DNA from: Promethearchaeota archaeon
Lineage (GTDB): Archaea; Asgardarchaeota; Lokiarchaeia; Sigynarchaeales; SOKP01
DNA length: 36,312 nucleotides
NCBI GenBank assembly: GCA_030620005.1
Contig: JAUXAJ010000016.1
Location: forward strand, 1-36,312
Reading direction: 5' to 3'
Shown here: one piece after another, positions 16,869-24,243 of the stretch
Position numbering within the stretch: the stretch's first letter is position 1
Layout of the letters: each line of letters starts with the position of its first letter
Program-made: the position numbers and the translations under genes
Notes under the pieces: generated by a model
Database searches by the model: none
Told to the model about the DNA's origin: nothing
The model's input: the letters and a program-made list of their open reading frames with translations, nothing else

Positions 16869-17150
16869 ATTAGTTATAATAATTACAAAATAGTGATTTA
16901 ATAATGGGTAATGTCATGATAAAGGAAGAGACCAAGACAAAATTGATTAAAATAGCTGCTGACTTACAGAAAAAAACTGGAAAAAGAGTGGATTTTGATA
17001 CAGCAATATCTTTCTTAATTGATCAGTTTTTAAATCAAGAACAAGACTGGGAGAAATTTGAGATTTTTTGTATACCATTCAATAAAGTAACAAAAGAAGA
17101 ACTCTTAGAAGGATTATACCAAGGGAGAAAAGAAGATGAAAAAAAAAATG
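16791..17150 (+). mobile_element. 360-bp insertion carrying a 78-bp repeat and an antitoxin-like gene
   Basis: Cassette B equals cassette A except for this segment between exchanger and Cys-rich gene. It is bracketed by 33-bp imperfect direct repeats (16758-16790, 17151-17183), whereas cassette A has one. Its left end is the 78-bp repeat that recurs at 19086-19163. The rest is the promoter and most of an antitoxin-like gene. It has no transposase, so it would be a non-autonomous element or a captured toxin-antitoxin fragment. Long flanking repeats fit site-specific recombination or microhomology repair better than ordinary transposition. Confidence 0.55.
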
Positions 17151-17173
17151 GTCGCTATTGTTTGTTACAATAA
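16904..17173 (+). CDS. VapB-like antitoxin, toxin absent
   Basis: 89 residues; a second Met (codon 5) is an alternative start. The first half, KTKLIKIAADLQKKTGKRVDFDTAISFLIDQF, with its conserved K-R-V-D-F/L-D turn, is the pattern of archaeal VapB-type antitoxins. The acidic C-terminal part (SKEELLEGLY-like stretch, then KEDEKKNGRYCLLQ) should wrap a PIN toxin. No PIN gene follows: the frame runs straight into the 33-bp repeat that ends the insertion. The last codons are therefore probably not native and the partner was lost or never inserted. An orphan antitoxin may still act as a repressor or neutraliser. The family assignment is moderate. Confidence 0.6.
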   Translation: MGNVMIKEETKTKLIKIAADLQKKTGKRVDFDTAISFLIDQFLNQEQDWEKFEIFCIPFNKVTKEELLEGLYQGRKEDEKKNGRYCLLQ

Positions 17174-17183
17174 AACGAAAAAA
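17151..17183. repeat. 33-bp direct repeat right of the insertion
   Basis: Right-hand counterpart of 16758-16790 (GTCGCTATTGTTTGTTACAA plus 13 bp). It carries the last codons and stop of the antitoxin-like frame, then continues as the normal cassette sequence. Confidence 0.65.
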
Positions 17184-17252
17184 AACCAAAAAAGAAGACA
17201 TTATAAGTGTTAAATTTTACCATGTTTATAGTAAAATCCCTTAATATGTGAT

Positions 17253-17438
17253 ATGAAAAAAATCATGAAAAATTTATTATACGAAAGGTTTCATTCTGGT
17301 TGTTTATGTATCAACTGTGAAAAAAGTAGAAAAATAAAAACTAAAAAAGGTTTTATTAAAAAAGTTATAAGTTGCAGTAGATATAGGAATACACCCCGAT
17401 CATATATATCTAAGTGCTTAGAAATGGAAAAAGTTTAA
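17253..17438 (+). CDS. Small Cys-rich, basic protein B
   Basis: 61 residues; paralogue of 15311-15505. It keeps ERFHSGCLCINCEKSRK, the Lys-rich linker KKGFIKKVISC and the final C-x12-C (last Cys in ISKCLEMEKV). It starts at ATG 17253, because the upstream ATG used in copy A is followed by TGA here. Cys positions are all kept while charged and surface residues vary, as expected for a selected fold. Function is unknown. Its constant place after an exchanger suggests a partner or a sensor of the transported cation. Confidence 0.62.
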   Translation: MKKIMKNLLYERFHSGCLCINCEKSRKIKTKKGFIKKVISCSRYRNTPRSYISKCLEMEKV

Positions 17439-17531
17439 TTTGTCACGATAATATTTTTCTTTTTGAAGTGGAAAATTTTTATACTTTTTAAAATAACATT
17501 TTTAAATTAAAAAAAAAACTATAATACAAGG

Positions 17532-17574
17532 TTATTTTTAATTTCCCTTCAATTTTTAAAAAAATTAGTATTTG
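17532..17574. repeat. ~43-bp dispersed repeat, copy 1
   Basis: TTATTTTTAATTTCCCTTCA and the next 23 bp match 30381-30423 with about five mismatches. This copy ends at the start codon of the second PIG-L gene; the other lies upstream of the HhH gene. Confidence 0.5.
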
Positions 17575-18246
17575 GTGCAAATCATTAAGATTGTTGCATT
17601 TGCCCCTCATCCCGATGATGTAACTTACGGATGTGGTGGCTCCATGATGAAATGGCTTGAAGAAGGACACGATGTTCACGTCATTTGGTTTACTGACGGT
17701 AGAGCTTGTTTTCGAAAAATAAGAGAGGTGGGTAATTTTGATTTTTCTAAATTCATGGCTAAAAGCGAAGATCAAATTGCCAAAATAAGATTTAACGAGG
17801 CAAATAATGCCGCTGATCACTTAGGTATTAAAAACGATAATCGGCACTTTTTAAACTATTACGATCAAGATTTAATGAATAATGTAGATGCTGCTGTCGA
17901 GAAAATTAAAGATTTAGTAAAGAATTCAGATAGATTTATTATTCCAAGCGACAATAATAACCATGCTGATCATCAAGCCACGCACGATATTGCAATTAAT
18001 GTAGCAAGAAAATACAATAATACAGTTGAATTTTATATTTACGCATTATACAATATATTGAAAGCTAAGGGAGAGCATTTAATAAAAATATCAATAGGAG
18101 AATTAGGATTCAAGTTACATGACGCCTTAAAGTGTCATGAGTCCCAATTAATCAGCCACATAGGAGCTCGAAGGATAAAGCGTCGCAAGTTCGAAAAATT
18201 TGGTGTCTTTCGATTAGAAGACAAGAATAAATTTTATAATTTTTAA
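17572..18246 (+). CDS. PIG-L (LmbE-like) zinc deacetylase B
   Basis: 224 residues, paralogue of 11430-12113. The metal motifs are AFAPHPDDVTYGCGG (HPDD at about 13-16) and NNNHADHQATHD (about 124-135). The shared FTDGRACFR, the RFNEANNAADHLG segment and the C-terminal DKNKFYNF show common descent. Here Val follows HPDD, again not the usual Glu. There is no ATG at the head: TTG 17572 or GTG 17575 must be used. The sirtuin starts 61 nt after the stop on the same strand, so the two deacylases may be co-expressed. Two deacetylases of different chemistry side by side suggest acetyl-group turnover on sugars and proteins or ADP-ribose derivatives; this is speculation. Confidence 0.85.
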   Translation: MVQIIKIVAFAPHPDDVTYGCGGSMMKWLEEGHDVHVIWFTDGRACFRKIREVGNFDFSKFMAKSEDQIAKIRFNEANNAADHLGIKNDNRHFLNYYDQDLMNNVDAAVEKIKDLVKNSDRFIIPSDNNNHADHQATHDIAINVARKYNNTVEFYIYALYNILKAKGEHLIKISIGELGFKLHDALKCHESQLISHIGARRIKRRKFEKFGVFRLEDKNKFYNF

Positions 18247-18307
18247 AAATATCAATTTATAAAGCAGTGATTTATTTCATCATTAAAAAAACTTTCCCAA
18301 GAATTAT

Positions 18308-19072
18308 ATGGAAATGATTGACGAAAAAAGGATATCCGAAGCTGCCGAAATCATAAAAAATTCCAATTATGTTGTTGTTTTTACAGGGGCGGGGGTTTCA
18401 ACGGAGTCGGGAATAGAAGACTTTCGAAGTGAAGGAGGATTATGGTCGAAATATGACCCTTCCATTTATGCCAATTATTATTATTTCCTTCAAGACCCAA
18501 GTAAGTTTTGGGAGTTACACCGATCCTTAGAAATTATCGTGGATAAAGCCAAACCGAATTCATCTCATGAAGCTATTGCCGAATTGGAAAAAATGGGGAA
18601 GGTAAAATGCATCATTACTCAAAATATTGACATGCTTCATCAGAAAGCGGGAAGTGGCTCTTACGAAAATATTCCCATTTATCAGCTGCACGGAGAATAT
18701 GGTGTATTAGAATGTATAGGATGTCGGAAAGAATTCGCCTACGATGAAATTGATACTAAAAATGTCGACTATCCTGTGTGTGAATGTGGTGGATATATAA
18801 AGCCAAGAGTAGTCCTATTTGGTGAGCCCTTACCTCCGGGAGTTATTGAAGGGGCAATGAATGCTTGTCATAAAGCAGATTGCTTTTTGATGGTGGGAAG
18901 TTCTCTAACTGTCTCACCCGCCAATGTCATGCCAAGTATTGCTAAAAAAAGTGGCGCAAAAGTTATCTTCATCAATAGAGATAATACAATGATGGACGAC
19001 ATTGCTGATGTGTTTTTAAAGGGAAGCGCAGGAGAAATTTTTACTGAACTTTTGAAACTCATGAAAAAATGA
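18308..19072 (+). CDS. Sirtuin, NAD+-dependent protein deacylase (Sir2/CobB type)
   Basis: 254 residues. The NAD-binding motif is TGAGVSTESGIEDFRS (26-41), with GGLW after it and TQNIDMLHQ at 104-112. The catalytic base is His128 in YQLHGEYG. A structural zinc site is formed by Cys136, Cys139, Cys158 and Cys160 (C-x2-C ... C-x-C). VVLFGEPLP and VGSSLTVSPAN complete the Rossmann fold. No key residue is missing, so it should remove acetyl or longer acyl groups from lysines with NAD+ cleavage. Substrates are unknown; archaeal relatives act on chromatin proteins and acyl-CoA synthetases. ATG 18308 is preferred; codon 3 is also Met. Confidence 0.92.
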   Translation: MEMIDEKRISEAAEIIKNSNYVVVFTGAGVSTESGIEDFRSEGGLWSKYDPSIYANYYYFLQDPSKFWELHRSLEIIVDKAKPNSSHEAIAELEKMGKVKCIITQNIDMLHQKAGSGSYENIPIYQLHGEYGVLECIGCRKEFAYDEIDTKNVDYPVCECGGYIKPRVVLFGEPLPPGVIEGAMNACHKADCFLMVGSSLTVSPANVMPSIAKKSGAKVIFINRDNTMMDDIADVFLKGSAGEIFTELLKLMKK

Positions 19073-19085
19073 CTCCAACTTGATA

Positions 19086-19163
19086 ATTATTAATACACCT
19101 AATGTTGTATACAAAGAAATATAATTGATATTTGATATTTATTAGAATAATTATTAAGACTAT
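19086..19163. repeat. 78-bp dispersed repeat, copy 2
   Basis: Second copy of the 16791-16868 element with TTGTATACAA at 19105-19114. It begins 14 bp after the sirtuin stop and its other end abuts a truncated reading frame (19099-19323). The repeat therefore marks a junction at both of its sites. Confidence 0.75.
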
Positions 19164-19323
19164 CGGGCATGTTAGAAACGGCTTTTGCAAGAACTCCTTT
19201 CTTATCCTTCGAGTCTTTTTCGAGATTTCCCTCTAAACCCATGTGTTCCACGCCTAACCCTGCCAATTTAAGTCCTAATTGTATCCGATCCCTTCTAAGC
19301 AAGTCTTTCTTCAGGTTTGACAA
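19099..19323 (-). pseudogene. Gene fragment ending in the 78-bp repeat, family unknown
   Basis: A frame from TTG 19323 reads LKKDLLRRDRIQLGLKLAG, then LGVEHMGLEGNLEKDSKDKK and GVLAKAVSNMPDS. Its composition and the amphipathic Lys/Leu pattern look like real protein, and it is more G+C-rich than the surroundings. From 19163 down it runs into the repeat and becomes Asn/Tyr-rich noise. No family is recognised. It is best read as an N-terminal or internal piece of a gene cut off at the repeat junction. Confidence 0.35.
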
Positions 19324-19373
19324 ATGAAAATTTTAAGGAAAGAATTATATATCTATAGCTTTATAAATTATAT

Positions 19374-19577
19374 ATGAATACATCAATACAAATCACTAAA
19401 GAAACATTGGAAAAGTTAAAACGATTAAAAAAAGTAATAAAAGCTTCTACATATGACGAACTTATAAATAAACTCATTAATAAAGCTCAAAATATTCCTG
19501 ATACAATGTTTGGTATTGATAATGGAAAGATAAAAAAATTTTCAAAAGAGGATAGAATTGCTTTCCGAGAATACTGA
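19374..19577 (+). CDS. VapB-like antitoxin
   Basis: 67 residues: a short beta strand (TSIQITKETLEKLKRLKK) followed by two helices and an acidic/basic tail (SKEDRIAFREY). This is the RHH-type layout of small archaeal antitoxins. It overlaps the PIN gene by 20 nt, the usual translational coupling of such pairs. An AT-rich stretch with several TATA-like sequences (19345-19372) lies directly upstream, so the transcript is probably leaderless. The antitoxin should bind both its own operator and the PIN toxin. Confidence 0.75.
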   Translation: MNTSIQITKETLEKLKRLKKVIKASTYDELINKLINKAQNIPDTMFGIDNGKIKKFSKEDRIAFREY

Positions 19578-19959
19578 ATATTTATTGGACACATATGCCT
19601 GGGTTGAATATTTCATGGGTAGTGATCAGGGTAAAATAGTTAAAAAACTAATAGAATCAGAAAAATTCTATACTTCGATTATTTCCATAGCAGAATTATC
19701 AGATAAATATTATCGAGAAGGTTTAACGGATGAATGGGAGAGCCGTTATAAATTCATAGTTTCGAAATCAAATATTATACTTTGTACCATGGAAATTGCT
19801 AAAAATGCCGGTCCAAGAAAATGGGAGCTACGTAAAACGATTGAAAAAATCGGGCTTGCAGATGCGATAATAATTGAAACTGCTTTTCAGAATGAACTTA
19901 TAGTTGTCTCAGGAGGTCCTCATTTTGAAAGTTTAGATAATATTCTGTTTTTAAAATGA
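19558..19959 (+). CDS. VapC-like PIN-domain toxin
   Basis: 133 residues of the PIN ribonuclease fold. The first acidic motif is LLDTYAWVEYF (Asp11), the second SIISIAELSDKY (Glu), and the third GLADAIIIETA (Asp). In the fourth motif, where PIN toxins usually have T-x-D-x-x-F, the sequence is SGGPHF, so that acidic residue is Gly. Activity may be reduced, though this position is the least strict. The start is TTG 19558 inside the antitoxin gene; an ATG would only come much later (codon 19, GSDQ). The pair should act on tRNA or rRNA when the antitoxin is degraded. Confidence 0.8.
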   Translation: MLSENTEYLLDTYAWVEYFMGSDQGKIVKKLIESEKFYTSIISIAELSDKYYREGLTDEWESRYKFIVSKSNIILCTMEIAKNAGPRKWELRKTIEKIGLADAIIIETAFQNELIVVSGGPHFESLDNILFLK

Positions 19960-20094
19960 ACTGGTATTTAGAACTATTGACGGAAAAGTATCTATTATAG
20001 ATATTCGAAGAGATCAAGGACGAGAAATTAGAAAAATGTGGTACTTTGCCCGCAAGCACTAAACACCACGCGTGAAGAATAAAATCTTATCGAA

Positions 20095-22905
20095 TTATCG
20101 TTGATATTGAAGCGCCTGTTTTTCTTTCAAAATTAAATACGCAAGAAAAAAGAGTAGGATTATTCCCCCCAAAAGAAAAATAGCAGCCAATATGGAATAT
20201 AAGGGGGAAAAATATTCATCAAAATATTCAAAAATCATTCTTTCAATTAATAATTCTGTTCCGTGAAAAATAAAAGTCCCTACAATTCCGATTAGATTCA
20301 AAAGCAAAAATAACCACGCCCATACACTCGTTTTTCCATTGTATTCTCTTCTCAATCTCAAAAGATTTAAACCTGAAATTACTAATAACCCAATACTTAT
20401 TATTTCAGTAATTGTTTGAAAGAGAATAATAGGTAAAGCGCTTTCTTCGTAAGCTTCCAAATTTAAAGTTATAAGCACTAATATATAAACGATAAATATT
20501 ATAGAAGTTAACATTGAGATCTTGAGAGCTATAACCGTTTTTCTCTTATAAAGTTCTGGAAGGTACTTGAATTGCTCTAAATTCGCACCGCAATTGTCAC
20601 AATATTGGAAATCCCTGCGGGTCAATTGGTCGCAATTTGGACAATGAATGTTAAAACCATTTTTAGGAAACTCAACGATTTGTGAAGAACTTATATCTTC
20701 TACATTACAAGTAATACCTTCACTCGCAACGATGATACCTGTAATAGGACAGTGATAAGTTTTTTCCGCAACTTTGCTTGCTTTTTCAAAAAATATTAAT
20801 AATAAGACAAAACATGACACGCTCAATACCTCATGTATTATAATTGAAAGCAACGAGGATAATCCTGTTACTCGACCGTTAATAATAACATCGAGATAGG
20901 GAATTAATATGTAAGTGCCGTTCCAAAGAAAATGAACGGAAACAGGGATGAACCAATAAGGCAAGAATCTCTTTAAAAAATTAATTATCTGGACTTTAGT
21001 TCCCATGTGTTCTTCTCCACGTTCAAATCGAAGTCTCTCAGCCCTTCCAGCGGCATAACCGCTTAATCCTCCCCCTAATATGTGAACTGGCCCCCAAATT
21101 CTAATAGTAACCTGTAAAAAAAGGTCTAATGGTGATCCTCCAGAGAAATATGTTAACATGGCGTATGTCGCTCCCTCTATGCATTCAAAAACTAATCCAA
21201 TAATAACTCCAATAAAGAAACCATTTAACTCATTTCCGAGCATTCCTTTATTTTTCTGCTCTTTGTTAATATTTTTTTGTAATACTACGAAGAAAGCGAG
21301 AATGAAAGGAAGAGCTTTTAAAAATTCTTCTACTAACGCTGGAGTAATCGCATGCGAACCGAGCTCATAGATCAATAATGCTACATCTTCGTTAGATGTT
21401 AGAATGTAGTTCCAAATAGCTCCTGCGTACCAAAAAGTATCAATACTCGTATTCCAATATGCCGCCCAACTAATTACACAGACGCCTAATAGAAAGAATA
21501 ATCCCAAAAATTTCAAATTTCCTCCAAGCAATTCCTTGTTTTGTGGATATTTTTTAGTTATCCAGATATATCCAATTATGCACAAAATGGAAAAAGCAAG
21601 GGGTTGTATAAACGCATAGCTGACAACAATAACTGTTTTGCTCTGAAACGATACCTGCTCCAACGATAAAATTATATACACTATTACGGCATAAAGCCCA
21701 GTTCCTAATAGAGAAAGTAGCCAAACTTTTTTTTTGAAGGGGCTTAACTTCAGCTCAACCTCCTCTTTTTCTTCTATTTTTAGAAACATCAATACTTCTA
21801 CTTTCTTTAATAATACAAGAAATTCTCCTATAATCAATCCTAAAGTGATGAACGCTAAAATCATTCCCGATTGAACTCGTGTAAATTTTCTTACATTAAA
21901 TAATAGAAGGAAATATGGATCTAAGTACCCATACCAATCTTCTAAGAACATTAATGCCCCACTAATATAGGTAAAAATACCCACGGTTAAGATCACAATG
22001 CTAATGATTGAAGTGTAAGGAAAGGATTTAGTTTTCCTTGTAAAAAGCCCAATTAAGACGCCTAAAAAATATAAGACGCCCCCAAGTAGCATCATGCCAT
22101 CGTAGTATCCTAAAGAAATATCCAGGTCAGGAAAACTTGTACCAGTTACAAATCCAAACGCGTTAAATTCATAAAAAACTGTAATGCTTTGATAGTAAGA
22201 ACTTATAGTAAGGCCTATAGTTGTCCAATTGAAACATAAGCTTAATATTCCAAAAAGAATAATGAATGGTTTTATTAGTGAGATTTGTTTTTTAGTTGCT
22301 TGCGCGACTTCTCTAACTTTTTTTTTAATTTCCTTTCTCTCTTCAACTGAAAGTTCACAATACTCGATCACTTTTTGAATTGTAGAAGCCCCTGAGAGTC
22401 GTTCTAATGCGTCGTATATAGGATTTTCTTTAAGGGCTAAGACTTTCAAATTTCTCATGCTTTCAACGCTCTCTATCTCTTGAATCTTATTTTTAATAAG
22501 TATCAATTTCTGTAAATTTAATAAATTGTCAAGTCCTTTAATCACGGTAATTTTATTCTTCCAAAAGTTTAACTGCTCTAAGTTAGTAAGAGTTTCTAGA
22601 CCTTTAATCTCAACAATTTTATTTTTACTAAGATCTAACTCCTTTAAATTAATTAGGTTTTCAAGCCCTTTAATCTCAGAAATCTGATTATTGATAAGTC
22701 TTAATTTTCTTAAATTAATCAGTTTATCTAGCCCTTTAATCTCGGAAATCTGGTTATACCCGAGGTCTAACACTTGTAAATCAATAAGATTTTCAAGCCC
22801 TTCAATCTCAGAGATATCTTTTATTCTTTCCCCTGATAAATCAAGACACAAAACGCCTTCCTCAAATTTCGCCTTGAATTTCTTGTCTTTATATTTCACG
22901 GACAT
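20095..22905 (-). CDS. LRR-PrsW intramembrane protease-zinc ribbon fusion
   Basis: 936 residues. Residues 20-160 are six or so SDS22-type leucine-rich repeats of 22 (LDLGYNQISEIKGL, LRLINNQISEIKGL and so on). A basic helical linker (180-205) leads to a first set of membrane helices (210-450). A PrsW-type glutamic/metal protease core follows: VEEFLK (Glu526-Glu527), GLVFECIEGATY (Glu574, Glu577), GPVHILGGG (His608) and SVHFLWNG (His658). After another helix pair there is a zinc ribbon HCPNCDQ ... QYCDNCGAN (Cys755, 758, 769, 772), then three or four more helices. PrsW relatives cleave membrane-bound regulators within the membrane. Here the cytosolic LRR could select the substrate. The ATG lies 14 nt after the ADH stop, so the two genes form one transcript. 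Confidence 0.85.
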   Translation of the reverse strand: MSVKYKDKKFKAKFEEGVLCLDLSGERIKDISEIEGLENLIDLQVLDLGYNQISEIKGLDKLINLRKLRLINNQISEIKGLENLINLKELDLSKNKIVEIKGLETLTNLEQLNFWKNKITVIKGLDNLLNLQKLILIKNKIQEIESVESMRNLKVLALKENPIYDALERLSGASTIQKVIEYCELSVEERKEIKKKVREVAQATKKQISLIKPFIILFGILSLCFNWTTIGLTISSYYQSITVFYEFNAFGFVTGTSFPDLDISLGYYDGMMLLGGVLYFLGVLIGLFTRKTKSFPYTSIISIVILTVGIFTYISGALMFLEDWYGYLDPYFLLLFNVRKFTRVQSGMILAFITLGLIIGEFLVLLKKVEVLMFLKIEEKEEVELKLSPFKKKVWLLSLLGTGLYAVIVYIILSLEQVSFQSKTVIVVSYAFIQPLAFSILCIIGYIWITKKYPQNKELLGGNLKFLGLFFLLGVCVISWAAYWNTSIDTFWYAGAIWNYILTSNEDVALLIYELGSHAITPALVEEFLKALPFILAFFVVLQKNINKEQKNKGMLGNELNGFFIGVIIGLVFECIEGATYAMLTYFSGGSPLDLFLQVTIRIWGPVHILGGGLSGYAAGRAERLRFERGEEHMGTKVQIINFLKRFLPYWFIPVSVHFLWNGTYILIPYLDVIINGRVTGLSSLLSIIIHEVLSVSCFVLLLIFFEKASKVAEKTYHCPITGIIVASEGITCNVEDISSSQIVEFPKNGFNIHCPNCDQLTRRDFQYCDNCGANLEQFKYLPELYKRKTVIALKISMLTSIIFIVYILVLITLNLEAYEESALPIILFQTITEIISIGLLVISGLNLLRLRREYNGKTSVWAWLFLLLNLIGIVGTFIFHGTELLIERMIFEYFDEYFSPLYSILAAIFLLGGIILLFFLAYLILKEKQALQYQR

Positions 22906-22919
22906 TTTTTTTCTTCTAC

Positions 22920-24125
22920 CTAATTTGTTCTATTCATTAAGATTATTCTTAGATCATCTTCGCTTAGCTTGACGGGATTATTTTTTAATCCTGTGGCTTT
23001 AACTATTTTATCAATATCTTCGGTTTTTATTCCATATTTGTTTAACTTCTCAATCCTTAACTCTTCGGTCCATTTTTCTAGCGTTTCAATTAAAAGAGAA
23101 CAGTAATCTTGGATTTTATTTTCTTCAAAACCATCTTTTCCGGTTAATAATGCTCCAATATTGGCGTGCTTTTTCAATGCATCCTTGCCTGCGGTACCCA
23201 ATTCTTTTAATTTCTTGATGTTCATTTTTGTGGCTTCGGCAAGAAGCGTGCCACACACTACTCCATGTGGGATGTCAAATAAACCCCCAATAGGAGACGC
23301 AAATCCGTGAACAATTCCCAAACCTGCGTTCGCAAGCGTTATTCCCGACATTAAGGATCCAAACGCCATAGCTGCGCGAACATTAATATCCAACGCTCCT
23401 GTTGAGCAAGCAGGTATTATATTATCTTTCACGTGTTTCATGCCGCTATAAGCCAACGCATCCGTCATTGGATTTGCTTTTGACGACACGTACGCCTCGA
23501 GTAATTGAGTAAATGCGTCCATTCCGCATGCTGCTGATACTGATGATGGGCACGATACCATGAGTTCAGGATCGATTATTGCGACATTCGGAACTAGATT
23601 ATCGTGCCGTAAGGATTTTTTGAATCCATTTATCCCTATTTCACTAATAACAGCGTTTTTTGTGGCTTCGGAACCCGTTCCAGATGTCGTTGGTATCGCA
23701 ATATAGGGTAGTTTCTCTCCGTCGTGAGATTTCGTTCCCACACCCTCAAGATACTCTTTCACGGTGTCTTTTTTGGGAATCATGGCAGAGATTGCTTTTC
23801 CAGCGTCTGTAACGCTTCCACCTCCGATTCCTACAACCAAATCGATATTCTTTCCTCGGAATTCGGACGAAATTTTATCCACGAAACTTGGTGAAGGTTC
23901 TCCTGTAAGCGAAATGTGAGAAAAATTAATAGATTTCTTTTGTAAATATGAAACGATATCATCCCATTTTCCAGAAGATTTAATTGACGAGCCCCCGGTT
24001 ATGATTAAAACATTTTTTCCATATTTAGGGATAATATTGTGAAGCTCTTTAAGCTTTCCGGCACCAAAAATTATATTTGGAATGCTGGCAAAATTAAAAG
24101 CTGTTATCATTTCGATTTTCTCCAT
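22920..24125 (-). CDS. Iron-ADH-family (type III) dehydrogenase with altered metal ligands
   Basis: 401 residues. The NAD(P) glycine motif is VGIGGGSVTDAGKAISAM (98-115), followed by TTSGTGSEATKNAVI (146-160). In the metal domain Asp203 (CGMDAFTQLLEAYVS) and His287 (FDIPHG) are present. Gln207 stands where group III enzymes have a His ligand, and Ser277 (HGFASPIGG) stands where another His is expected. Such a Q/S pattern is known in a subgroup of the family, so the metal or substrate may differ from classical Fe-ADH. It probably reduces or oxidises a short aldehyde/alcohol or a keto-sugar. The protease gene follows after 14 nt. ATG 24125 is preferred over the next Met (codon 6). Confidence 0.85.
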   Translation of the reverse strand: MEKIEMITAFNFASIPNIIFGAGKLKELHNIIPKYGKNVLIITGGSSIKSSGKWDDIVSYLQKKSINFSHISLTGEPSPSFVDKISSEFRGKNIDLVVGIGGGSVTDAGKAISAMIPKKDTVKEYLEGVGTKSHDGEKLPYIAIPTTSGTGSEATKNAVISEIGINGFKKSLRHDNLVPNVAIIDPELMVSCPSSVSAACGMDAFTQLLEAYVSSKANPMTDALAYSGMKHVKDNIIPACSTGALDINVRAAMAFGSLMSGITLANAGLGIVHGFASPIGGLFDIPHGVVCGTLLAEATKMNIKKLKELGTAGKDALKKHANIGALLTGKDGFEENKIQDYCSLLIETLEKWTEELRIEKLNKYGIKTEDIDKIVKATGLKNNPVKLSEDDLRIILMNRTN

Positions 24126-24243
24126 TTATCTAATTTGTTTATATTATTTACTAATTTTTTTTGTTTTTAATATTTTTTTTATATAACCATTCCTTAATTA
24201 ATCCTTAATTGATAATCTCAAGTGGAAAAAAATTGGTGTAAAT

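Noticed and set aside
19961..20062. 34-codon + frame (RTIDGKVSIIDIRRDQGRE) after the VapC gene
   Set aside because: Protein-like but has no start codon and no recognised family; too short to call.
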